Positions 7,279 to 14,891 of a stretch of DNA of 26,291 bases are shown one piece after another. Where the stretch lies: positions 1 to 26,291 of the forward strand of contig CALXSX010000056.1 in assembly GCA_944391265.1 (NCBI GenBank), given 5' to 3'. The translations under genes and the position numbers were made by a program. This stretch comes from an uncultured Clostridia bacterium. GTDB lineage: Bacteria > Bacillota > Clostridia > UBA1381. The notes under the pieces are model-generated. The model saw only the letters and a list, made by a program, of their open reading frames with translations, had not been told where the DNA came from and searched no databases. Position 1 is the stretch's first letter. The number at the start of each line of letters is the position of its first letter.

Positions 7279-7968
7279 ATGATAAGGGAAAACATTGAAG
7301 CTGTGCGGCGTGCTATTAAGGAAGCTGCGGAAAATGCCGGCAGGGATCCAAGCGAGGTCACGCTTATTGCCGTGACTAAAACTCACGGGCCGGATATGAT
7401 AAATGAAGCTATAAACTGCGGTGTGACGGATATAGGAGAAAATAAAGTTCAGGAGATACTTGATAAGTACGATTCCGTATTGCCGGTAAGATGGCATATG
7501 ATAGGTCATTTGCAGACGAATAAGGTAAAGTACATCATAGACAAGGTCTGCATGATACACAGTGTTGATTCGGCGCATCTTATGGAGGAAATTGAAAAGC
7601 AGGCAGTGAAAAAGGGTGTCGATCATATGGACATTCTGATTGAGGTGAAAATATCCGGAGAGGAGACAAAATCCGGAGTCTCGCCCGATGAAATAACAGA
7701 TTTGCTGGAGCTTGCAGGAACGCTTGATCATGTTAGGGTAAGGGGTCTGATGACGATTCTCCCGAAAGATTGCGATAATGTTACAAAAACATTACTTTTT
7801 AATAACATAAGGTCGATTTTTGTTGACATAAAGCGAAAAACATATCATAATGTTAACATGGATTGTCTATCTATGGGTATGAGCGGTGACTTTGAAGCCG
7901 CTGTCAACTGCGGAGCTACCATGGTGAGGGTAGGAAGCAGGATTTTTGGTGAAAGAAATTATAAATAA
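7279..7968 (+). CDS. yggS: YggS/YlmE-family pyridoxal phosphate homeostasis protein
   Basis: A 229-residue single-domain PLP-binding TIM-barrel protein of normal family length. K34 in the motif TLIAVTKTH is the PLP lysine; WHMIGHLQTNKVKYI, IHSVDS and the C-terminal block LSMGMSGDFEAAVNCGATMVRVGSRIFGER are the family signatures. YggS proteins bind PLP without known catalysis and buffer B6 vitamers and amino-acid pools. In Gram-positive genomes the gene (ylmE) lies just before sepF, exactly as here. A GGAGAAAGG sequence overlapping the end of the upstream gene serves as ribosome site. The gene is separated from sepF by 17 bases. Confidence 0.95.
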   Translation: MIRENIEAVRRAIKEAAENAGRDPSEVTLIAVTKTHGPDMINEAINCGVTDIGENKVQEILDKYDSVLPVRWHMIGHLQTNKVKYIIDKVCMIHSVDSAHLMEEIEKQAVKKGVDHMDILIEVKISGEETKSGVSPDEITDLLELAGTLDHVRVRGLMTILPKDCDNVTKTLLFNNIRSIFVDIKRKTYHNVNMDCLSMGMSGDFEAAVNCGATMVRVGSRIFGERNYK

Positions 7969-7985
7969 AGGCGGAGGAAACAGAG

Positions 7986-8432
7986 ATGGGAATTGTAAGC
8001 TCTATTAAAGATTTTATCGGGGGCGAAAGCGAGTACGATGATTACGAGGGATACGACGACGAGGAATACGAGGAGGAACAGAGCACACCTAAAAGATCGT
8101 ATTCAAGGTTTTATTCGAGAAAAGACGACGAGCGCGAATCTGCTCAGCCGGAAAGCGATATTACAATAATAAAGGTAAGAAAATTTGATGATGCCATGTC
8201 TATTGCCGACGTTTTAAAATCTCGCAGGCCTGTTATTTTTGATGTCATTGAAATGGATAAGTCAGACGATGCGGAGAGAGTGGTTGATTTTATGGTCGGC
8301 GCTGTGTATGGGCTTGATGGAAACATTAAGCGTGTGTCCGGCGGTATTTTCATTGCAACACCGAGAAATATGAAAATAAACAGCGATGAAGTGAGAAAAA
8401 AGACCGGAACATCTTTTGGAATTGAATTATAA
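7986..8432 (+). CDS. sepF: Cell division protein SepF
   Basis: A 148-residue SepF of standard length. The N-terminal amphipathic helix (MGIVSSIKDFIG) is the membrane anchor. It is followed by a very acidic Tyr/Asp/Glu linker (about 14-35) and the globular domain from about residue 58, with the conserved VRKFDDAMSIADVLKSRRPVI and GAVYGLDGNIKRVSGGIFIATP blocks. SepF binds the FtsZ C-terminal tail and tethers Z-ring filaments to the membrane, overlapping FtsA function. A strong GGAGGAAA ribosome site precedes the ATG. Co-transcribed with yggS upstream; the usual ylmG (YggT-type membrane gene) between sepF and ylmH is absent. Confidence 0.97.
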   Translation: MGIVSSIKDFIGGESEYDDYEGYDDEEYEEEQSTPKRSYSRFYSRKDDERESAQPESDITIIKVRKFDDAMSIADVLKSRRPVIFDVIEMDKSDDAERVVDFMVGAVYGLDGNIKRVSGGIFIATPRNMKINSDEVRKKTGTSFGIEL

Positions 8433-8481
8433 GACAATGTTCGTCATATAATATATATGGCGCGCCTTGTTAAAATTTTCC

Positions 8482-8532
8482 GATAACTGAAAGTAACGGG
8501 GATTGCCCGCCGCGCGGACGATCCCTGTTTTG
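8482..8532 (+). other. GC-rich hairpin upstream of ylmH
   Basis: In the 109-base gap between sepF and ylmH, GGGAT and ATCCC flank a GC-rich core with self-complementary potential (CCGCGCGG) and are followed by TGTTTTG. It might be a partial terminator or processing site that lowers expression of the downstream genes. The T-tract is short, so confidence is low. Confidence 0.3.
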
Positions 8533-8541
8533 GGTGTGTTT

Positions 8542-9285
8542 ATGGATAAAGACAATAGGCTGTACGGCATGATTGAGGATTTGTATTCGCTTTGCGAGAG
8601 AAGAAGCATGCCTGTATTTTCCTCTTTTCTTGACCTGTCGGAGCAGGCGGCGCTTGATGACGCGGGGCTTATACGTGTAAACTCCCGCCTATTCGGAGGT
8701 CATGAGCAGTGCGAGAGGAAAATGCTTGGCGTGTTCCCCGACTGGCAGGAAAAGGACGATTCTTCTTACCCTATAGTGATCGTGACAGTGAGTTATAACT
8801 ACAAAACTTCCCTTTCCCACAGAGACTACCTCGGCACGCTGATGGGAATGGGCATAGACAGAAGCAAAATAGGCGACATTCTTGTTTATGAGCGCCGAGC
8901 GCTGATGCTTGTATCGGATTCGCTGGCGGATTATATTGCGTCTAACCTTAATAAAATAGGGAATGTGGGCGTGAAAGCCGAAGTGTCGGCTCTTTCGGGT
9001 TTTGAATTTCCCGAACGGAAATTTAAGGAGATAAATGCGGTAGCGGCTTCACTGAGGCTTGATGCGGTGCTCGCTGCTGCGCTGAATGTGTCAAGGAAAA
9101 TTTCTGCCGAGCTCATAAAAAAGGAAAAGGTTTCATTGAATCACCGCCTCTGTACCGACACGTCGAAAAAGGCGGCAGAGGGCGATATTTTGTCTGTACG
9201 CGGGTATGGGAGGTACATTTTTTCCGCTGCCGGAGACACTACGAGAAGCGACAGAATCCATATTACCGTGAAAAAATATTTATGA
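8542..9285 (+). CDS. ylmH: YlmH-family S4-domain RNA-binding protein
   Basis: From ATG 8542 the product has 247 residues, close to B. subtilis YlmH. The N-terminal two thirds carry the family blocks FLDLSEQ (about 27-33) and GDILV, and the C-terminal ~70 residues are an S4 RNA-binding domain starting at RLDAVLAAALNVSRKISAELIKKEKVSLNH. YlmH-type proteins bind ribosomal or tRNA-like RNA, and B. subtilis YlmH has been linked to rescue of stalled 50S complexes. An in-frame TTG at 8503 would extend the N-terminus by 13 residues, but family alignment from memory favours ATG 8542; neither has a strong ribosome site. It lies between sepF and divIVA as in other Firmicutes. Confidence 0.9.
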   Translation: MDKDNRLYGMIEDLYSLCERRSMPVFSSFLDLSEQAALDDAGLIRVNSRLFGGHEQCERKMLGVFPDWQEKDDSSYPIVIVTVSYNYKTSLSHRDYLGTLMGMGIDRSKIGDILVYERRALMLVSDSLADYIASNLNKIGNVGVKAEVSALSGFEFPERKFKEINAVAASLRLDAVLAAALNVSRKISAELIKKEKVSLNHRLCTDTSKKAAEGDILSVRGYGRYIFSAAGDTTRSDRIHITVKKYL

Positions 9286-9319
9286 ATCCGCGCCTTTGCG
9301 GAGAGTTGGAGGTTTTTAA

Positions 9320-9703
9320 ATGCTTAAGCCGGTTGATATTCAGTCAAAGGAATTTGAGATCAAGCTGAGAGGATATGACCGTGAAGAGGTCGATGATTTT
9401 TTGGATCAGATTATTGCCGACATGACGGTGCTGTATAAGGATAACACAGAGCTTACAAACAAGGTGAGACAGCTCGGAGATGAGCTTGCTTCATACCGCG
9501 CGCGGGAAGCGGAGATAAACCAGTCGCTTGAGCTTGCCAATTACAGGTGTGAGGAGCTTAAGAAGAACGCACAGCTTGAGGCGAAGGATATAATACAAAA
9601 AGCCCGTACAGAAGCGGAATCCATCTTGCATAATATAGAAAATAACAAGCTTAAAATGAAAGCAATTTGCACGGAATTGCTTGAAAAAATAAATAATATG
9701 TGA
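9320..9703 (+). CDS. divIVA: DivIVA-family septum/pole protein
   Basis: A 127-residue DivIVA-domain protein. The N-terminal lipid-binding segment MLKPVDIQSKEFEIKLRGYDREEVDDFLD is diagnostic, and residues ~30-125 are a heptad-rich coiled coil. It is shorter than B. subtilis DivIVA (164 residues), with the C-terminal tail reduced. DivIVA senses negative membrane curvature at septa and poles and recruits division, chromosome-anchoring or wall-synthesis partners. A GGAGG ribosome site lies about eight bases before the ATG, in a short spacer that also holds a TCCGC/GCGGA mini-hairpin (9287-9302). ileS follows 29 bases later. Confidence 0.96.
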   Translation: MLKPVDIQSKEFEIKLRGYDREEVDDFLDQIIADMTVLYKDNTELTNKVRQLGDELASYRAREAEINQSLELANYRCEELKKNAQLEAKDIIQKARTEAESILHNIENNKLKMKAICTELLEKINNM

Positions 9704-9732
9704 TATAAGCCTAACAGAGAGGATTGAAGTAA

Positions 9733-12700
9733 ATGTACAAAAAAGTATCTACGGATTTGAATTTTGTTGAACGCGAAAAGGAGGTACTGAAGTTCTGGAA
9801 AGAAAATGATATTTTCCGCAAAAGCATAGACGAACGAAAAGACGGAGAAACATTTACCTTTTACGACGGACCCCCGACGGCAAACGGCAAGCCGCACATA
9901 GGTCACGTACTTACGCGGGTAATAAAAGATATGATTCCGAGATACCGCGCCATGAAGGGGTATAAGGTGCTCAGAAAGGCAGGCTGGGACACACACGGGC
10001 TTCCCGTTGAGCTTGAGGTTGAAAAAAAGCTTGGCCTTGACGGCAAGGAGCAGATAGAGGGATACGGGCTTGAACCGTTCATAAAGGAATGTAAGGAAAG
10101 CGTCTGGAAATATAAGACAATGTGGGAGGATTTCTCTGCGGTTGTCGGATTCTGGGCTGATATGGACGACCCGTATGTAACGTATCACAACAGCTTTCTT
10201 GAGTCTGAGTGGTGGGCGCTTAAGAAGATTTGGGAAAAAGGTCTTTTGTATAAGGGACATAAGATAGTTCCGTACTGTCCGCGCTGCGGGACTCCGCTTT
10301 CAAGCCATGAGGTGGCACAGGGGTACAAGGATGTAAAGGAAAAATCCGCCATAGCCAAATTCAAGGTTAAAGGAGCGGAAGATGAATATATCCTCGCTTG
10401 GACGACAACGCCGTGGACGCTTCCTTCCAACGTGGCTCTTTGTGTGAACCCCGATGAGGATTATGTAAAGGTTTCGGCAGACGGCGTAAAATACATTTTG
10501 GCAGGGGCGCTTGTAGGCTCCGTTATCGGAGAGGACTGCGAGATTCTTGAGCGGAAAAAGGGCCGTGAACTGGAATATATGGAATATGAGCCTTTGTTTG
10601 ACTTTGCTAAGCCTGATAAGAAAGCATATTATGTCGTATGCGACGGGTATGTAACGCTTGCAGACGGAACTGGCATAGTACACATAGCTCCTGCATTCGG
10701 AGAAGATGACTCTAAGGTAGGTAGAAAATACGACCTGCCATTCGTTCAGCTCGTTGACGCCAAGGGTGAGATGACAAAGGAAACACCGTGGGCGGGAATG
10801 TTCTGCAAGGACGCCGACAAGGAAGTCTTTAAGGATCTTGAGAAGAGAGGTCTTTTGTTTGCAGCGCTTCCGTTTGAGCATTCGTATCCTTTCTGCTGGA
10901 GGTGCGACACTCCGCTTATATATTACGCGCGTGACACATGGTTTATCAAGATGACCGATGTGCGCAATAATCTGATTAAAAACAACAACACAGTAAACTG
11001 GATACCTGAGAGTATAGGCAAGGGCAGGTTCGGAGACTGGCTCGAAAATGTCCAGGACTGGGGAATCAGCCGCGACAGATATTGGGGTACTCCGCTCAAT
11101 ATTTGGGAGTGCGAGTGCGGCCATCGGCACAGCATTGGCTCTATTGCCGAGCTTAAATCGATGAGTGATAACTGCCCTGACGATATAGAGCTTCACAGAC
11201 CGTATATAGATGAGGTTACAATAAAATGCCCTGTCTGCGGCAAGCAGATGCACAGGGTAAAAGAGGTTATTGACTGCTGGTTTGATTCCGGAGCAATGCC
11301 GTTTGCACAGTGGCACTACCCGTTTGAAAATGACGATATATTTAAAGATAATTTCCCGGCGGATTTCATCAGTGAGGCTGTTGATCAGACAAGAGGCTGG
11401 TTCTATTCACTGCTTGCTATATCTACGCTCATATTTGATAAGGCTCCGTACAAAAATGTTATAGTTTTGGGTCATGTTCAGGACGAAAACGGTCAGAAGA
11501 TGTCAAAATCAAAGGGAAATGCCGTTGATCCTATGGAGGCGCTCGGCGAGTTCGGCGCCGATGCCATAAGGTGGTATTTCTACTCCAACTCCGCACCGTG
11601 GCTTCCTAACAGATTCCACAAGGACGCTGTTGTGGAGGGACAGAGGAAGTTTATGGGAACGCTTTGGAACACTTACGCTTTCTTTGTTCTTTACGCGAAC
11701 ATAGACAATTTCAATCCGCTTGAGTACACGCTTGATTACGAAACCCTCGCGCCTATGGATAAGTGGCTGCTTTCAAAACTGAACACTCTTATAAAAACGG
11801 TGGATTCATACCTTGGAAACTATAAAATCACTGAAACTACAAGGGTGCTGGATAATTTTGTGGACGAGCTTTCGAACTGGTACGTGAGAAGATCGAGATC
11901 GCGTTTTTGGCTCAAGGGTATGCCACAGAGCAAAGTTAACGCGTATTTGACGCTTTATACAGCGCTCGTTACAGTTGCCAAGCTGGCGGCGCCGATGATT
12001 CCGTTTATGACAGAGGAGATTTACAGAAATCTCGTATGCTCAGTTGATAAAACGGCTCCCGAAAGCGTACATCTTTGCGATTTTCCTGAATGTAACGAGA
12101 AGTATATCAATTCGGAGCTTGAATCAAAGATGGAAGAGCTTCTGAAAATCGTTGTTTTGGGAAGAAGTGCAAGAAATGCGGCGAATATCAAAAACCGTCA
12201 GCCTATAGGCAGAATGTATGTGAAGGCTCAGCCGCTTGAGGATATGTATTCGGATATAATAAAAGACGAGCTGAATGTTAAGGAGATAGAGTTCACTGAC
12301 AGCGTCGGCAGGTTTACAACGTATAATTTCAAGCCGCAGCTTAAGACTCTCGGTAGAAGATTCGGAAAGAATATAAATGCAGTGCGCGAGATTCTGTCAT
12401 CGCTCGATGGAAATAAGGCAATGGCTGAGCTCGAAAGTGAAGGGTATATTACTATAACAGTTGACGGCACATCAGAAAAACTTGAACGCGACGACCTCCT
12501 TATAGACATAGCGCAGACTGAGGGATATGAGACCGTAAGCGAAAACGGCATAAGCGTTGTCTTAGAGACAACTCTTACCGAGAAGCTTCTGCGCGAGGGC
12601 CTGCTACGCGAGGTTATAAGCAAGGTGCAGACAATGCGTAAGGAGGCGGGCTTTGAGGTCATGGATCATATTGAGCTCGGATTCGCCGGAAACGATAAAG

Positions 12701-12840
12701 TTGTTTCTGTTATAAATGAAAACATAGATTTCGTAAAAGAAGAAGTCCTTGCCGATTCAGTCGGAGGCGAAAACTCCGGATATTCAAAGCAGTGGAATAT
12801 AAACGGAGAAACGGTTACGATTTATGTAAAAAAAGTATGA
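9733..12840 (+). CDS. ileS: Isoleucyl-tRNA synthetase, type 2 (eukaryote-like)
   Basis: A 1035-residue class I synthetase that charges tRNA-Ile. Signature motifs: H55-I-G-H58 within PPTANGKPHIGHVLTR, and K589-M-S-K-S593. The CP1 editing domain lies between, with the W-T-T-T-P-W-T-L-P-S-N block, and Cys-rich zinc-type motifs CPRCG, CECGH and CPVCGKQ are present. The motif forms GPPTANGKPHIGHVLTR and NVQDWGISRDRYWGTPLNIWEC, the long C-terminal domain and the overall length fit IleRS type 2, not the shorter bacterial type 1 typical of B. subtilis and E. coli. Type 2 enzymes are known for reduced mupirocin sensitivity. The HIGH motif is canonical, unlike the altered-motif hyper-resistant subgroup. 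It ends the division operon; there is no room for a T-box in the 29 bases before it. Confidence 0.97.
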   Translation: MYKKVSTDLNFVEREKEVLKFWKENDIFRKSIDERKDGETFTFYDGPPTANGKPHIGHVLTRVIKDMIPRYRAMKGYKVLRKAGWDTHGLPVELEVEKKLGLDGKEQIEGYGLEPFIKECKESVWKYKTMWEDFSAVVGFWADMDDPYVTYHNSFLESEWWALKKIWEKGLLYKGHKIVPYCPRCGTPLSSHEVAQGYKDVKEKSAIAKFKVKGAEDEYILAWTTTPWTLPSNVALCVNPDEDYVKVSADGVKYILAGALVGSVIGEDCEILERKKGRELEYMEYEPLFDFAKPDKKAYYVVCDGYVTLADGTGIVHIAPAFGEDDSKVGRKYDLPFVQLVDAKGEMTKETPWAGMFCKDADKEVFKDLEKRGLLFAALPFEHSYPFCWRCDTPLIYYARDTWFIKMTDVRNNLIKNNNTVNWIPESIGKGRFGDWLENVQDWGISRDRYWGTPLNIWECECGHRHSIGSIAELKSMSDNCPDDIELHRPYIDEVTIKCPVCGKQMHRVKEVIDCWFDSGAMPFAQWHYPFENDDIFKDNFPADFISEAVDQTRGWFYSLLAISTLIFDKAPYKNVIVLGHVQDENGQKMSKSKGNAVDPMEALGEFGADAIRWYFYSNSAPWLPNRFHKDAVVEGQRKFMGTLWNTYAFFVLYANIDNFNPLEYTLDYETLAPMDKWLLSKLNTLIKTVDSYLGNYKITETTRVLDNFVDELSNWYVRRSRSRFWLKGMPQSKVNAYLTLYTALVTVAKLAAPMIPFMTEEIYRNLVCSVDKTAPESVHLCDFPECNEKYINSELESKMEELLKIVVLGRSARNAANIKNRQPIGRMYVKAQPLEDMYSDIIKDELNVKEIEFTDSVGRFTTYNFKPQLKTLGRRFGKNINAVREILSSLDGNKAMAELESEGYITITVDGTSEKLERDDLLIDIAQTEGYETVSENGISVVLETTLTEKLLREGLLREVISKVQTMRKEAGFEVMDHIELGFAGNDKVVSVINENIDFVKEEVLADSVGGENSGYSKQWNINGETVTIYVKKV

Positions 12841-12844
12841 TATT

Positions 12845-12881
12845 AAGGGGCTGTAAAACCTGATGTTTTTGCAGCTCCTTT
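12845..12881 (+). terminator. Hairpin after ileS, probable terminator
   Basis: AAGGGGCTGTAAAA pairs with TTTTTGCAGCTCCTT (stem ~14 bp with G-U/mismatch positions, 7-8 base loop), beginning five bases after the ileS stop. The T-rich run is within the 3' arm; the following bases are not T-rich, so efficiency is uncertain. Confidence 0.6.
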
Positions 12882-12927
12882 GACTGTAACGCCGTAAATC
12901 GTATAAACTGAACATATTTTCAGAAAA

Positions 12928-12974
12928 AACACGAGCTTAAATGTTTAATTTGATAAATTTAAGCTCAACGTGTT
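12928..12974 (-). terminator. Strong inverted repeat with T-tract on the minus strand
   Basis: GAGCTTAAAT (12933-12942) and ATTTAAGCTC (12957-12966) form a perfect 10-bp stem with a 14-base loop; AACAC (12928-12932) and GTGTT (12970-12974) extend it past a three-base bulge. Read on the minus strand it ends in GTGTTTTTTC, the form of an intrinsic terminator. On the plus strand no T-tract follows. No minus-strand gene is visible to its right. Confidence 0.55.
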
Positions 12975-13080
12975 ATCAAAACAATTTACGGGGTAAATAT
13001 AGTAGGTAGTTTTGCGGTATATTGCCGTAAAGTTGCATAAATACTGATGTTTTGGTTAAAATAGCGGAGGTGAATGTGGG

Positions 13081-14868
13081 TTGCCGAGGTATTCGGACGA
13101 GCTAATAGCAGATATTTTTGCGGCTAACAACATTGTTGACTATGTGTCAAAGTATGTTGTGCTTAAAAAACGTGGCAGCGATTATTCCGGACTTTGCCCT
13201 ATACAAAGCGAAAAAACTCCGTCTTTTCATGTAAATGCGGACAAGCAGCTCTTTTATTGCTTCGGCTGCGGAGCCGGCGGAAATCTTGTGCAGTTCGTTA
13301 TGAGAACCGAAAATCTCGATTTTACCGAGGCTTTGAAGCTGCTGGCTGACAATGCCGGAATTGCGCTTCCTGAAAAAACGGGCAGTTATGACGATGTGCA
13401 TCATAAAAAAAGAGCGCGCATTTATGAAATGAACATTGTTGCGGCAAGGTTTTTTCGTGATTGTCTCTTAGACGCAGACAAAGGTGCTGAAGCACTTCGC
13501 TATTTTTCAGAGAGGAAAATTTCACGAAAAACAATCAATCATTTTGGGCTGGGATACGCACCGGACACCTACGATGCGCTCCTTGCGCACCTGAAATCAT
13601 ACGGCTTTACGGACGATGAGGCTGTTGACGCCTCGCTTGCTGTGAGGCGTGACGGAAAGGTGTATGACAAGTTTCGCGACAGGGTGATGTTTCCCATAAT
13701 AGATGTCAGAGGAAACATAATCGGTTTTGGAGGAAGGATAATAAGAGACAGCAAAAACTCCGACTTCAAGCCGCCAAAATATTTGAATTCAGGCGAGACG
13801 GCAGCGTTTGACAAGGGTAAAAATCTTTTTGCTATGAATTTTGCGAAAAGGGCTGACATTTCAAGGCTTGTCCTTGTAGAGGGGTACATGGATGTTATAA
13901 GCGTGTATCAGGCTGGAATAAAAAATGTCGTTGCGACGCTCGGCACTGCTCTGACGCAGGATCAGGCTAAATTCATGAGCCGATACGCTAAGGAGATACT
14001 CATATGCTATGACATGGACGAAGCGGGGAGAAAGGCGGCGCTTAGAGCTGTTGATATTTTTTCCGCCGAGTCGGTCAGAACAAAAATAGTAAAGCTCAAA
14101 GGAGCTAAGGATCCTGACGAGTACATAAACAGGCACGGTATCGCGATGTTTAAAACAGCTCTTGACAGCGCGGTGCCATCAACGGAGTTCAGGCTGTCAC
14201 TGCTTAGGCCGGAAAACGATATAAATACGACCGAGGGTAAAATCGGGTTTGTGAAGGATGCGGCAAAAGTTTTGGCAACTGTGGGAGATTCCGTTGAGGT
14301 TGACGCTTACATAAACAATATTTCTGCTGAGACCGGCATCGCCAAAGAGGCGATATATGCGGAGTATAAAAAATATGTTTCCGCAAAGACTGGAAAGCAG
14401 GCGGCATCTCCTGTGAGACGGATAAGCCGCGGCGCAGGCGCTGCGTCTTTACCACTTCAGCCACCTACAGCTAAAACGGAGGGTGAGCTGATAAATATAA
14501 TAGCTCAGGACAGGAAAGTATACACTGCTGTTAAAGATATAATGAAGCCGGAGGATTATTCAACTGAGACGCTCAGAAAGCTGGCGGCGTTGATTTATCA
14601 AAAACAATCCGAAGGAAAGGAGCCGGATTTTGCGGCTGTTATGAATGAGTTTTCGGACGATCCTCAGGTGCAAAGCGAGGCGTCGTCGGTTCTGTATGTT
14701 ATAAAAAAATACGGAAACAGACGCGATGCCGCAGAGCAGATGGTGAGAAAAATACTTCTTGGGAAAAACGAGGCGCAGATTGCCGAGCACAAGAATGATA
14801 TACAGAAATTAGGCGAGCTTATAAAAGAGCAGACTGAAATAAAAAATATGAAGCTAATATGGGAGTAA
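13081..14868 (+). CDS. dnaG: DNA primase DnaG
   Basis: A 595-residue bacterial primase that lays RNA primers for replication with the DnaB helicase. It has an N-terminal CHC2 zinc ribbon (C39, C60, C63), the RNAP-like catalytic core with TOPRIM motifs E267-G-Y-M-D271 and D311-M-D313-E-A-G, and a helical C-terminal helicase-binding region. Oddity: the second zinc ligand, normally His in CPFH, is Gln42 here (CPIQ, codon CAA 13204-13206); a His at residue 50 (PSFHV) sits where many primases have Ser. The start is TTG at 13081, set by GGAGGTG at 13066-13072 with eight-base spacing; no in-frame ATG or GTG is close. It pairs with rpoD as in the classic macromolecular-synthesis operon, without rpsU. 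Confidence 0.96.
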   Translation: MPRYSDELIADIFAANNIVDYVSKYVVLKKRGSDYSGLCPIQSEKTPSFHVNADKQLFYCFGCGAGGNLVQFVMRTENLDFTEALKLLADNAGIALPEKTGSYDDVHHKKRARIYEMNIVAARFFRDCLLDADKGAEALRYFSERKISRKTINHFGLGYAPDTYDALLAHLKSYGFTDDEAVDASLAVRRDGKVYDKFRDRVMFPIIDVRGNIIGFGGRIIRDSKNSDFKPPKYLNSGETAAFDKGKNLFAMNFAKRADISRLVLVEGYMDVISVYQAGIKNVVATLGTALTQDQAKFMSRYAKEILICYDMDEAGRKAALRAVDIFSAESVRTKIVKLKGAKDPDEYINRHGIAMFKTALDSAVPSTEFRLSLLRPENDINTTEGKIGFVKDAAKVLATVGDSVEVDAYINNISAETGIAKEAIYAEYKKYVSAKTGKQAASPVRRISRGAGAASLPLQPPTAKTEGELINIIAQDRKVYTAVKDIMKPEDYSTETLRKLAALIYQKQSEGKEPDFAAVMNEFSDDPQVQSEASSVLYVIKKYGNRRDAAEQMVRKILLGKNEAQIAEHKNDIQKLGELIKEQTEIKNMKLIWE

Positions 14869-14891
14869 GGAAAGGGTTTGGTAACAGTCTT

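Noticed and set aside
9704..9732. T-box riboswitch expected before ileS
   Set aside because: Only 29 bases separate divIVA and ileS, and no specifier/antiterminator elements are seen.
10300..11316. Minus-strand open frame of 338 codons inside ileS
   Set aside because: Antisense to catalytic parts of IleRS, no ribosome site or recognisable domain.
13034..13062. Possible promoter before dnaG (TTGCAT and TAAAAT)
   Set aside because: Spacing is 18 and the predicted start would fall inside the dnaG ribosome binding site; the -35 matches only three positions.
12841..13080. MITE or insertion-sequence remnant between ileS and dnaG
   Set aside because: The inverted repeats are nested hairpins, with no flanking target duplication or transposase remnant.
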